Shown: one piece after another, positions 37,943-52,336 of the stretch | Layout of the letters: every line of letters starts with the position of its first letter | Numbering within the stretch: position 1 is the stretch's first letter | Source: Methylobacterium sp. PvR107 | Lineage (GTDB): Bacteria; Pseudomonadota; Alphaproteobacteria; Rhizobiales; Beijerinckiaceae | Direction: 5' to 3' | Assembly: GCF_017833295.1 (NCBI RefSeq) | Contig: NZ_JAFIBW010000001.1 | Location: 3,685,501-3,749,500, forward strand | DNA length: 64,000 nucleotides | Program-made: the position numbers and the translations under genes | Notes under the pieces: generated by a model | The model's input: only the letters and a program-made list of their open reading frames with translations | Database searches by the model: none | What the model was told of the DNA's origin: nothing

Positions 37943-39471
37943 GCGGCCACCTCCGGCACCAGCACGGCATAGTCGGCAGCCACGGTGGTCCGCACCGTGG
38001 TTCTGGGCAGGTGCGGATAGGCTGCCAGGTCGAGCCGGGGCGGTCGGTGCTCGAGTCGGGCCAGCGCAATCAGCTTGACCGCATCGAAGCCGATCGCCCC
38101 GAGCCGGATCGCCTCCGCGACGGCTGCGGCCACCACGTCCTTGGGCATCGCCTCCATCAGGCGCAGCACCTGGATGAACTCGCGCTTGCCCCGGTTGCCC
38201 ATGCGCGCCTCCAGGAGATGGCGCAGGTGCTGGAACGCCTCGGGCAGATCCCAGTCCTGGAGGGCCGCCGCTTGGTCGAGGGCGTTCGGCTTGGTCTCGA
38301 TCAGCGCGAGGTAGTGCAGCGGCTCGGAGACGAACACGCCGGTGCCGTAGCTGCGTTCGTGCCGGGCGATCTCGATCCCGCCGCACAGGATCACGACCTC
38401 GTCGACGAAGCCCTTCACCAGCACGTCCCGGAAGCCGTAGGCGGTGGGCACCGAGTAGTCGTTGCCGTGATAGCGCACCAGCGCGGTCGAGGAGACACGA
38501 CCAGCCCGCTTCTCGCACGGCTCCAGCGGGACCGCCGGCAGGGCGCGCAGGACCGCACGGTCGGCCACGAGCCGCGTACCGATGAGCTCGGCAGACCGAC
38601 CGGCACACTCATCCTGCCGGACTCGGCAGCGTCGCTCCAGATCAGCGTTCAGCGCCTCGAACGAAGCTGCCTCCGGAGCCGGGGTCATGAAGTTGGACCG
38701 GGCGAACTTGACCAGCCCTTCGACTTTGCCCTTGTCGTTGCCCCTGCCCGGACGGCCGAAGCGGTCGCGGAACAGGTAGTGGCTCACCAACTCGGTGAAG
38801 GCGCGCGTGCGCTCGCGCTGCCCGTCACCGCAGATCTTGGCGACCGCGATCTTCGTGTTGTCGTACAGGATCGACAGCGGCACGCCCGTGAAGAAGGCGA
38901 AGGCGGCGACGTGCCCGTCGAGGAACGCCTCGGTGGTCTCCCGCGGATATGCCTTCACGAAGCAGGCGTCGGAGTGCGGCAGGTCCATGCAGAAGAAATG
39001 GATCTTGCGACGCACGCCGCCGATCGTGGCCACCGCCTCGCCGAAGTCAACCTGGGCATGGCCAGGCGGGTGGGCCAGCGGCACGAAGGTCTCCCGCCCC
39101 TGCGATCGGCAGATCCGCACGTGGTCCTTCACCACCGTGTAGCCGCCGGCATAGCCGTGCTCGTCGCGTAAACGCTCGAAGATCCGCTTGGCCGTGTGCC
39201 GCTGCTTGATCGGCGCGCTTCGGTCCGTTTCCAGGATGGCCGTGATCACCGGCAGAAGAGGCCCAAGCTTCGGCTTCTCGACCGGCTTCGAGCGCGTATA
39301 GCCCGGCGGCAGGGAGAACCGGCACATCTTGGCGATCGTCTCTCGGCTCAGCCCGAACACTCGAGCCGCCTCACGCCGAGAGTTGCCCTCGATAAACACG
39401 AACTGCCGAACGGCCGCGTAGACTTCCACGGCAAACATCCCCAGCTCCTCTCGAAAGAGAAGCTTCTCCAC
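37939..39471 (-). CDS. istA: IstA: IS21-family DDE transposase
   Basis: A 510-residue transposase. The N-terminal helix-turn-helix (SRREAARVFGLSRETIAKMC) is followed by the catalytic rve core: PPGHAQVDFGEA (first Asp), ILYDNTKIAVAKI (second Asp) and RGNDKGKVEGLVKFARSNF (Glu), then the Mu-type C-terminal beta-barrel (RYHGNDYSVPTAYGFRDVLV). No frameshift or internal stop is visible, so the element may still be active. Confidence 0.92.
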   Translation of the reverse strand: MEKLLFREELGMFAVEVYAAVRQFVFIEGNSRREAARVFGLSRETIAKMCRFSLPPGYTRSKPVEKPKLGPLLPVITAILETDRSAPIKQRHTAKRIFERLRDEHGYAGGYTVVKDHVRICRSQGRETFVPLAHPPGHAQVDFGEAVATIGGVRRKIHFFCMDLPHSDACFVKAYPRETTEAFLDGHVAAFAFFTGVPLSILYDNTKIAVAKICGDGQRERTRAFTELVSHYLFRDRFGRPGRGNDKGKVEGLVKFARSNFMTPAPEAASFEALNADLERRCRVRQDECAGRSAELIGTRLVADRAVLRALPAVPLEPCEKRAGRVSSTALVRYHGNDYSVPTAYGFRDVLVKGFVDEVVILCGGIEIARHERSYGTGVFVSEPLHYLALIETKPNALDQAAALQDWDLPEAFQHLRHLLEARMGNRGKREFIQVLRLMEAMPKDVVAAAVAEAIRLGAIGFDAVKLIALARLEHRPPRLDLAAYPHLPRTTVRTTVAADYAVLVPEVAA

Positions 39472-39540
39472 TGGCCGGCTTTTACGCCGCCCGCATCAGC
39501 ACGACGCCGACGCTCCAGTGGATGGTTTTGTCACCGCCCT

Positions 39541-39687
39541 ACACAGGCGTCGTTGATTTACAAGCGGACCGGCAACCTGCGTGCCGTCCAGATCTTGCTC
39601 GGCCATACCAAGATCGAGAGCACGGTCAGGTACCTCGGTGTCGACGTCGAGGATGCCCTGATCCTGGCAGAGGGAACTGAGATTTGA
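39541..39687 (+). pseudogene. C-terminal fragment of a tyrosine site-specific recombinase
   Basis: The frame reads TQASLIYKRTGNLRAVQILL, then GHTKIESTVRYLGVDVEDAL and a stop. This is the end of a phage-integrase/XerC-like catalytic domain, with the last catalytic His/Tyr region (LLGHTKIESTVRYLG) kept. It begins exactly at the IS21 right end, so the element truncates it. The remaining ~80% of the gene is absent from the other flank of the IS. Confidence 0.75.
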
Positions 39688-39694
39688 GCGGTTG

Positions 39695-39724
39695 GCCCCT
39701 CGGCTTCAGGGTCGAGGGGCTTTC
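39695..39724 (+). terminator. Intrinsic terminator after the recombinase fragment
   Basis: GCCCCTCG and CGAGGGGC arms with a 10-nt loop are followed by TTTC, 7 bp after the recombinase stop codon. It fits a Rho-independent terminator of the ancestral integrase gene and also lies between it and the convergent kinase operon. Confidence 0.6.
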
Positions 39725-39841
39725 AAACCAGCTCAGCAGCAAAGCGCCCATTGTAGCCATTCACCCGCCACGGTGCGCTCCTCCGAAGCGGACAGCGCGA
39801 TCTAAGCGGCGCTCGGTTCGCACGCGATAGCGGTCAAGCGC

Positions 39842-41925
39842 TCAGTCAGGAGCCGTCTCCCCGCGAGAGCCGCCGAGCAGATGTCGTAACATGTCAACCA
39901 GATCGCTCGCGCGGTACGGCTTCTGCAGCAATTCGAAGCCATTGGTGTCCTGATTTTCTTGAAGATAGCCAGAGGTCAGCAGGATTGGCATTTGCGGCCA
40001 TCGCTGACGGATGGTGTGTCCAAGGTCGATGCCGTTCGTCATGCCAGGCATGTTCACGTCGCTGAAGACCAGGGCGATGTCGGTCTCCGCCTGCAGCAGG
40101 CGCAAAGCCTCGCTTCCGTCCCGCGCACTGATCACCCTGAACGCGAGCGTCTCAAGAATTGAGACAACGGTGGATCGAACATCCGCGTCATCCTCGACGA
40201 CGAGCACAGCCTTGCCGGCGCCGTTCACCGGGGGCGGCGCTCCGGCCGTCGTCCCCGCATCGCTGTCCTTCGCGGTGGAACTCCGCCTGACAAGCGCCGG
40301 CAACCTGATGACAAACTGGGTCCCCTGATCAGGGCTGCTGTCGACGGAGATGGTCCCACCACTCTGCTGCACGAAGCCGTAGACCATGCTGAGACCGAGG
40401 CCGGTTCCCTTGCCGGCCTCCTTCGTCGTGAAGAAGGGTTCGAAGACGCGGGCGAGAATAGCGGGCGACATCCCGGTGCCCGAGTCGGCGACCCCAATCT
40501 CCACGGAGCACGAGCCTTCGACGCCTCCCGGCACAGGGGCGTCGCGACGCTGGATGGCAATGCCCAACCTGCCGCCATCCGGCATCGCGTCCCGCGCATT
40601 CACGGCGAGATTGATGAGGGCGGCCTCGAACTGGGCGTGATCGACGCAGACGTCCGGCAGCCCTTCCTCCACGGTCGCGGAAATCGTGATCCGCTCGCCG
40701 AGCGTGCGCTCGAGGAGCGTGATCAGACCCGGGATAAAGTTCGTGAAGTCCAGCGCTCTCGGCTGGAGAGGAGAGCGCCGGGAGAAGGCCAGCAACCGGC
40801 TGGTGAGTTCGGCACAGCGATGCGCCCCCTCGATGGCACTCTCGACGCGGCGAAGCGCCTTCTCATTCCCCTGGAGCGAGCCTTTCATCAGGTCGAGATT
40901 GCCGATCACGATGCTCAGCATATTGTTGAAGTCGTGGGCGATCCCGCCGGTCAGGCGGCCGACTGCCTCGAGCTTCGAGGCGTGCTGCAAGCTGAGCTCA
41001 AGCTCCTTGCGCTCCGTCACGTCGAACCACATCCCGAAGAGTTCGACCACCGTGCCGTTCTCGTCGCGGTTGACTGCGATCTGATCGAGGATGTGCCGCT
41101 CCGTGCCGTCCGCGTTGCGCCAGCGATATTCCAGAGCGACGGTGCCGACGTCCAGGACGGTGCGCAGATCTGCCAGCACGCGTTCTCGGTCGTCCGCTTC
41201 GAGGCGGGCGTTCCAAAGACTCGATATGGCGAAGGCCTCCCGCGAGAAGCCCGTGATGCGCTCGATGCTGTCATTCGTGAAGTAAAGCCGCCGGTCTTCC
41301 AAGCCGAGCGGTGAGGTGTAGAGCGCGATCGGAAGCCCGCGCAGCACGGCGGCCTGATGCTCCGCCTGCCTGCGCAGCGCCTGTTCGGCTTCCAGCTTCT
41401 CGCCGCGCACCCGAAGGTTCTCCAAGAGCAGCTGCTTCTCGGCCGCCGCCTTGCGCTTGATCTCCTCGGTCTTGCGGTAAAGGTCGACGAAGACGTCGAC
41501 CTTCGACTTCAAGACGAGAGGCTGGATGGGCTTGAACACATAGTCCACCGCGCCCGCCGAGTAGCCGCGGAAGATGTGCATGTCGTCTTTGTTGTGCGCC
41601 GTGAGGAACAGGATCGGGACGCGGGACGTGCGCGAGCGGCTGCGGATGAGCGCGGCCACCTCGTAGCCATCCATGCGCGGCATCTGCACGTCGAGCAAGA
41701 TCACGGCGAAGTCCTCCCGAAGAGCCCAACGCAGGGCTTCCTCCGGTGAGTTGGCCAAGACGAGATCGATGGCTGGATCAGCAAGAATCTCCGAGGCGGC
41801 GAGCAGATTGCGCTGATCGTCGTCGACGATCAGGATCTTCGCTCGGATCGCATCCGGATCGGCGCGCGCGGCCAGCGGCTCGGCGGCAGCATTCGTACCA
41901 GCCGGATGGACATCCAGTCGGTCCG

Positions 41926-41929
<4 letters not shown>
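39842..41929 (-). CDS. Hybrid histidine kinase with receiver domains at both ends
   Basis: A 695-residue soluble kinase. The N-terminal receiver ([11 protein letters not shown]; phospho-Asp about 77 in [11 protein letters not shown]) is followed by a coiled coil, a PAS/PAC domain (about 195-310, with [19 protein letters not shown] and [19 protein letters not shown]), HisKA ([11 protein letters not shown], His about 328), HATPase_c ([19 protein letters not shown] and GKGTGLGLS) and a C-terminal receiver ([21 protein letters not shown], Asp about 623). There are no membrane segments. Its start overlaps the stop of the poly-HAMP kinase (ATGA), so it is translated together with it and may receive phosphate from it through the N-terminal receiver. 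Confidence 0.92.
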
Positions 41930-47739
<5,810 letters not shown>

Positions 47740-48672
47740 TCGGACACACCTTCAGAGTCGATGGATTTAGCCCAACGAGGCAGCCGTCTGGGTCGTGGGC
47801 GATAGCGAAAAACCATCGATGACGACGAACAGCAATGCGGCCCAGCGGTGGATGGTTGCCCAATCATTCGACCCGCAGAGTGGGCCAGCACGTTGCACGT
47901 CCTGACGGGCGGCCATTGGACCGAAAATGGGAGCGGCGCATCGCCGGACGTTGCTGTTTAGCTTGCGCCGCGCGATCCGGCCTTAATGCATGTTAGTGGC
48001 GTCTCGACTTGGTTAGGAGACCCTTGAATGCCCGCAGGAGTGAAATCGTGGAGATTTATGATTGCCGAATTGGTGCTACTCCGCCGCGAATTCACGTGGA
48101 AAGACCGCGTTCCTCATTGTACAATTGCGCGCCGAGAGGCGCCGGCTGACGTTCGTCGAGGCACGGCCCCGTCGTGACGTAGGCGTCCACTGCCGCGTCT
48201 AGGTTTGTACATCAATGACGGGCCAGACGACACGTTTTGGTCGGCTTCATGTCTCACGGACTTCAAAGCCGACCAGCAGCTTTCGGCCACCTTCGGTCAT
48301 TCTGGTTCGATCAGACCTCCAGCAAGCGGACCTTCTGAAGGTCTGAGAAGGGTCACGATCTTCCGTTGGCAGTGGACAACAGCGCGAAGTTCCGCACCGT
48401 CCCCGCCCATCCGCACATTCGACTGGACTGCCGGAGCGAACGGAGCGTGTGTGGTTGCCGGGACGACGCAGCCGGTATCGCTGAGGCTGCGCTAGTTTGG
48501 ACCGAGGGCAGCGGGGGAGCGTCAGAACAGACCACTCAACGAATAGTGGCTTTCCCCGCCTGGGGGTCGTCTCTCCAGCCACATGCACCTTGCCCCGCAG
48601 GCCGACCTCGCGCCGTCCGCGGGGTCGGGGTCGTGGCAGGGCCTGGCCTGCCGCTGACGGAGACCCCGACCC
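47740..48672. other. Intergenic stretch upstream of kinase operon and recombinase cassette
   Basis: About 930 bp between divergently oriented units: the kinase operon promoter should lie at the left end and the cassette promoter at the right. No gene is supported. The part at 48413-48480 is similar to sequence upstream of the deleted cassette copy at 35659-35753, so the mobile or duplicated unit probably begins at or before about 48.41 kb. Confidence 0.5.
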
Positions 48673-49221
48673 ATGACCACCATCTCGCTCACCCGCACCG
48701 AGGCGGGCATTCTGCAGGCTGCCGCCGCGGACGAGGGACGCCTGCACTTCGCCCTGACGGTGAAGCCGGCCAGCCGCAAACGGCTCATCGGGCGCCTCCT
48801 GAGCAACGCGCTCATCACCCCGTCGGACGTACCGGACGGACAGCATCGTCTCACGCCCGCGGGCTACGGAGCCATCGGCCTCACCCAACCCCCGGTAGCC
48901 GGGGCAACATCCCGCCCGAACAAGAAGGCGTTGGTGATGACGCTGCTGGCCCGGGACGAGGGGGCGACGCTGACCGAGCTGATCGCGGCGACGGGCTGGC
49001 TGCCACATACGACCCGCGCCGCCCTCTCGCGGATCCGGTCGGGAGGACAGTCGCTGGCCAAGGCAGCTCGCCCGGACGCGGCGATGTCCTACCGTATCCT
49101 GCCGCCCCCGCCCGCGGCCCGTAACCGCGCCCGACGCAAGGCGGAAACTCCGGCCCGTGCGCTGACGGGAGGCAGAGAATCTGACCCGCATGCGGGTGCG
49201 CCGACGCAGGCCACCGCTTGA
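48673..49221 (+). CDS. DUF3489-domain protein of the serine-recombinase cassette
   Basis: A 182-residue protein. The N-terminal part (SLTRTEAGILQAAAADEGRL and RKRLIGRLLSNALIT) looks like a small helical DNA-binding or winged-helix segment. The DUF3489 domain at about 85-150 reads KKALVMTLLARDEGATLTEL, then IAATGWLPHTTRAALSRIR, a winged-helix pattern. The C-terminal ~30 residues are basic and disordered. DUF3489, DUF2924 and a large serine recombinase commonly occur as a trio in alphaproteobacteria; the function of the trio is unknown. An accessory or directionality role for the recombinase is a guess. Confidence 0.8.
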   Translation: MTTISLTRTEAGILQAAAADEGRLHFALTVKPASRKRLIGRLLSNALITPSDVPDGQHRLTPAGYGAIGLTQPPVAGATSRPNKKALVMTLLARDEGATLTELIAATGWLPHTTRAALSRIRSGGQSLAKAARPDAAMSYRILPPPPAARNRARRKAETPARALTGGRESDPHAGAPTQATA

Positions 49222-49754
49222 TGGCGCGGCCTCGAGCCATCACGGAGGGCGAGGCGGACCGCGTGTCCGCCTCGCTCGACGCGCTCGCCGGGATGGACGC
49301 GGCGGCACTCGAGCGGCGCTGGCGTCAGCTGTTCGGCGCAGCCCCACCTCCCGGCCTCCCGCCCGCGCAGCGCGCGCGGGTCATCGCCTACCGCCTGCAG
49401 GTCCTCGCCTACGGTGACCTCGACCGCGATACGGCACGAGCCCTCGATCGGCTCGTGCGAGTAAGGGATCAGCTGGACCAGGGAGGGGACGTTCTGCCGA
49501 TCCGCGTGTCGGTGCCGGTGCCGGATCGGCGCGGGCACACCCCCGGTGTGACGCTCTCGCGGGAATGGGCGGGGGTGATGCACACCGTGCAGGTGCTGGA
49601 GGCCGGCTACGCCTGGAACGGTGCGACCTACGAAAGCCTGTCCCGGGTGGCGCGGCTCATCACCGGTACAAAGTGGAACGGCCCCCGCTTCTTCGGCCTA
49701 CGCGCCAAAGCTGCTGGCGGTGCAGAGACACGAACGGGGAGGGTTGAGGCATGA
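49221..49754 (+). CDS. DUF2924-domain protein of the serine-recombinase cassette
   Basis: A 177-residue protein. The N-terminal helical part has LAGMDAAALERRWRQLFGA and PAQRARVIAYRLQVLAYG. The C-terminal beta-rich part, LSREWAGVMHTVQVLEAGYA followed by YESLSRVARLITGTKWNGPR, is the DUF2924 signature and contains a helix resembling those in DNA-associated proteins. The ATG at 49221 overlaps the stop of the DUF3489 gene by one base; its own stop overlaps the recombinase start (ATGA). Biochemical function is not known. Confidence 0.82.
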   Translation: MARPRAITEGEADRVSASLDALAGMDAAALERRWRQLFGAAPPPGLPPAQRARVIAYRLQVLAYGDLDRDTARALDRLVRVRDQLDQGGDVLPIRVSVPVPDRRGHTPGVTLSREWAGVMHTVQVLEAGYAWNGATYESLSRVARLITGTKWNGPRFFGLRAKAAGGAETRTGRVEA

Positions 49755-51322
49755 GTGCCCGCTCCCCCAAACCACGGCAGACACCGCCTCCCGGCACACG
49801 GCCGACGCAGCGCTGCGCGATCTATACCCGGGTCTCGACCGAGCACGGGCTCGATCAGGAGTTCAACTCCCTCGACAACCAGCGAGAGGCGGCCGAGGCC
49901 TATGTCCGCTCCCAGGCGCACGAGGGCTGGCGTCTGCTGCCTGGCCGCTACGACGATGGCGGCTTCTCCGGCGGATCGCTCGAACGACCCGCCCTGCAGC
50001 GACTGTTGGCCGAGGTGCGAGCCCTGCGCGTCGACGTGATCGTCGTGTACAAGGTCGACAGGCTGACCCGGGCCCTGTCCGACTTCGCCAAGTTGGTCGA
50101 GCTGTTCGACGGACACAGCGTCTCGTTCGTGTCGGTGACCCAGGCATTCAACACCACCACCAGCATGGGGCGGCTCACGCTGAACGTGCTGCTGTCGTTC
50201 GCCCAGTTCGAGCGAGAGGTCACCGGCGAGCGCATCCGCGACAAGATCGCCGCGAGCAAGCGCAAGGGGATCTGGATGGGCGGGGTCGTGCCGCTCGGCT
50301 ACCGGGTCGAGGGCCGAGCGCTGCACGTCGTCGAGGAGCACGCCGCCCTCGTCCGGGCGATCTTCGCGGGCTACCTCGCCCACGGCACGGTGGCGGGGCT
50401 GAAGCAGGACCTCGACGGGCAGGGTATCACCCTGCCAGCTCGCCGCGACGGGGCCGGGCGAGAGACCGGTGGAGGTCCTTTCTCACGCGGGCATCTGTAC
50501 AAGCTGCTGGGCAATCCCCTCTACGTCGGTCAACTCCGGCACAAGGGGCAGGTCCATGAAGGCCAGCATCCCGCGATCGTGGACGAGGCGACATGGCAGG
50601 CCGTGCAGGATCGGCTCGCCACCAACCACCATCAGCATCACCGCACGCGAGCTGAGAGCGTGCATCTCCTCGCTGGGCGCCTGCGCGATGCCTGGGGCGA
50701 GTTGATGGTGCCGAGCCACGCCCAGAAGGGCGCGGTGCGCTACCGCTACTACGTCTCCCGGACAGTAGGGATAAACGACAAGCGGCTGCGCCTGCCCGCT
50801 GCATCGATCGAGGCGGTGGTCGTGGCCGGTCTGCGGAGCATCGCTGCACCGAGCCCAGCACCGCTTGATGACGCTGCCTTGGTCGTAGCTGAACTCGAGA
50901 CGGTGACGGTGCATGCCGATCACCTCGTGCTGCAGTTCACCGGGGAGCGCCCTCCCCAGTCGCTGGCCTTCACGCATCAGCCGCAGCGGCGCCGCCAGGC
51001 GATCGTCGTACCGCCGGGCCGCGAGGGCGATCGGCTGCGGGCGATGAAGGCGGAAGATCGCACCCGCATGCTCTCAGGCATCGCCGCAGGCCGGACCTGG
51101 ATGCGGGATCTCGTGGCCGGGCGAAGCGCGGGCATCGAAACGATCGCTTTGGCCGAGCAGCGCACCGAGCGCTCGGTGCGCATGACGCTGTCGCTCGCCC
51201 TGCTCTCCCCCCGCATCGTCCGCGCGATCGTCGAGGCGAGGCTGCCCCGGGGCATCGGCCTGCGCCATCTCTGCGAGCTGCCCCCCGCCTGGGACGCGCA
51301 AGAACGCTTCCTCGGCTTGTAA
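49751..51322 (+). CDS. Large serine recombinase
   Basis: A 523-residue resolvase/invertase-superfamily recombinase. The catalytic domain starts CAIYTRVSTEHGLDQEFNSL with the nucleophilic Ser in RVST, then DDGGFSGGSLERPALQRLLA, VYKVDRLTRALSDFAKLVEL and SFAQFEREVTGERIRDKIA. A recombinase domain and a C-terminal zinc-ribbon-like/coiled region follow, ending LPRGIGLRHLCELPPAWDAQ. All catalytic-domain motifs are present and no internal stop occurs, so it looks functional. It is the last gene of the three-gene overlapping cassette. Its C-terminal third is the part preserved in the deleted copy at 35.85-36.59 kb. Confidence 0.9.
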   Translation: MSARSPKPRQTPPPGTRPTQRCAIYTRVSTEHGLDQEFNSLDNQREAAEAYVRSQAHEGWRLLPGRYDDGGFSGGSLERPALQRLLAEVRALRVDVIVVYKVDRLTRALSDFAKLVELFDGHSVSFVSVTQAFNTTTSMGRLTLNVLLSFAQFEREVTGERIRDKIAASKRKGIWMGGVVPLGYRVEGRALHVVEEHAALVRAIFAGYLAHGTVAGLKQDLDGQGITLPARRDGAGRETGGGPFSRGHLYKLLGNPLYVGQLRHKGQVHEGQHPAIVDEATWQAVQDRLATNHHQHHRTRAESVHLLAGRLRDAWGELMVPSHAQKGAVRYRYYVSRTVGINDKRLRLPAASIEAVVVAGLRSIAAPSPAPLDDAALVVAELETVTVHADHLVLQFTGERPPQSLAFTHQPQRRRQAIVVPPGREGDRLRAMKAEDRTRMLSGIAAGRTWMRDLVAGRSAGIETIALAEQRTERSVRMTLSLALLSPRIVRAIVEARLPRGIGLRHLCELPPAWDAQERFLGL

Positions 51323-51378
51323 CGTCTGAGCGTCTTGCCGGGGCTCCGTACGACTGACGCCATCGACTCCGGAAGCGA

Positions 51379-51657
51379 TCAGGCGATCAGGCGCACCGCC
51401 ATCCCGATCAGCACCGCGGCTCCCAAGCAGCGCCGCCATGGGTTGACCCCGCGCAGTAGCTCATCGCCCGCCCAGACCGCGAGGGCAATCCAGGATACGA
51501 GGTCCGCCTAACGGCCGACGGCGGTGTCCTCCCCCGCGATCCAGGCGACGGCCTGCATCAAGCCGAACAGCCACAGCGGCGTGTTCGGCCACTGGCCAAT
51601 CACGATGCGCCCGCTGGTGCGGTCGCGGAAAAACCAATCGAGGGCCGCGGGCAGCAT
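51379..51657 (-). pseudogene. Small membrane protein gene interrupted by an in-frame TAG
   Basis: From ATG 51657 the frame encodes MLPAALDWFFRDRTSGRIVI and GQWPNTPLWLFGLMQAVAWI, then TAG at 51508-51510. The same frame continues without further stops as ADLVSWIALAVWAGDELLRG, then VNPWRRCLGAAVLIGMAVRL, to TGA at 51379. Together they make a coherent ~92-residue protein with three hydrophobic helices. The amber codon most likely marks a recent pseudogene or a sequencing error. I do not know the family. Confidence 0.6.
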
Positions 51658-51823
51658 CGCAGGAAACGGGAATGAGGCCTGTGGAGACCGGGGGCAGAAT
51701 GGCCGGTGATCCGGCCCCGGAGACGCGACAGAGACGCGGCTGAAGCAAGATGCTCGAGCTAAGCTACTGACAAGTCGAGTAGTTCGAAGACCACCGGGAT
51801 CCTGCGATTTGCGCAAGGACCCC

Positions 51824-51899
51824 TGGTGGAGCTGAGGGGAATCGAACCCCTGACCTCCGCAGTGCGATTGCGGCGCTCTCCCATCTGAGCTACAGCCCC
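51824..51899 (-). tRNA. tRNA-Ala (anticodon CGC)
   Basis: On the minus strand the 76-nt sequence begins GGGGCTGTAGCTCAG and ends CAGCTCCACCA, with CCA encoded. It folds into a cloverleaf: D-arm GCTC/GAGC, anticodon stem CCGCA/TGCGG around loop ATCGCAC (anticodon CGC), and T-arm with GGTTCGAATCC. The acceptor stem has the G3-U70 wobble that identifies alanine tRNAs. Confidence 0.95.
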
Positions 51900-52021
51900 G
51901 TCGAGGCGCCGGCCTTGTAGGCGCGGGCGGCTCAGCCTGTCAATTCCTGTTTCACCGTCGCCCGCCACGCGCCGCTCCGGCGCTGGGTCGCGGGCGCCCC
52001 GAAGGATACGCGCGAACCCGC

Positions 52022-52324
52022 ATGAACGCCCTGATCTGGCTCTTCGACACGGTCGTCCAGCTCTTCATCTACGTCCTCATCGCCAGCGCGGTCCTCAGCT
52101 GGCTCGTGGCCTTCAACGTGGTGAACGTGCGCAATCCGATCGTCGCGCAGATCGGCGAGGTGCTCTACCGGATCACCGAGCCGGTGCTGCGGCCGATCCG
52201 CAACCTGCTGCCCAATCTCGGTGGCGTCGACATCTCGCCGATCATCCTGATCCTGCTGCTGCTGTTCGTCAGCCGCCTGCTGCACGAATATGCCGTGCCC
52301 GCAACCTACGTTTACGCGCAGTAG
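52022..52324 (+). CDS. yggT: YggT-family membrane protein
   Basis: A 100-residue inner-membrane protein with two hydrophobic segments (WLFDTVVQLFIYVLIASAVL and SPIILILLLLFVSRLLHEYA) joined by the conserved NPIVAQIGEVLYRITEPVLR and PIRNLLPNLGGVDISPIILI region of the YggT family. YggT proteins are linked to osmotic tolerance, cell division or membrane-protein homeostasis depending on the organism. It lies 12 bp ahead of the mesaconyl-CoA hydratase gene and may be co-transcribed, though the functions are not obviously related. Confidence 0.9.
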   Translation: MNALIWLFDTVVQLFIYVLIASAVLSWLVAFNVVNVRNPIVAQIGEVLYRITEPVLRPIRNLLPNLGGVDISPIILILLLLFVSRLLHEYAVPATYVYAQ

Positions 52325-52336
52325 GATCGATCGACC

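Larger units (their letters stand above)
36977..39543 (-). mobile_element. Complete IS21-family insertion sequence
   Basis: A 2567-bp element with istA and istB in the usual overlapping order. Both ends begin TGTA followed by a GGGCGG-type sequence: TGTAAAGGGCGG at 36977 and, reading inward from the right, TGTAGGGCGGTGAC ending at 39543. Subterminal repeats similar to GAGCAAAATCAGGCCACTGG (left) and ACAAAACCATCCACTGG (right) recur, as expected for IS21 ends. No clear target duplication is seen (left flank TTTTCGC, right flank CAGGCGTCG), which suggests later rearrangement or deletion next to the element. Confidence 0.8.
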
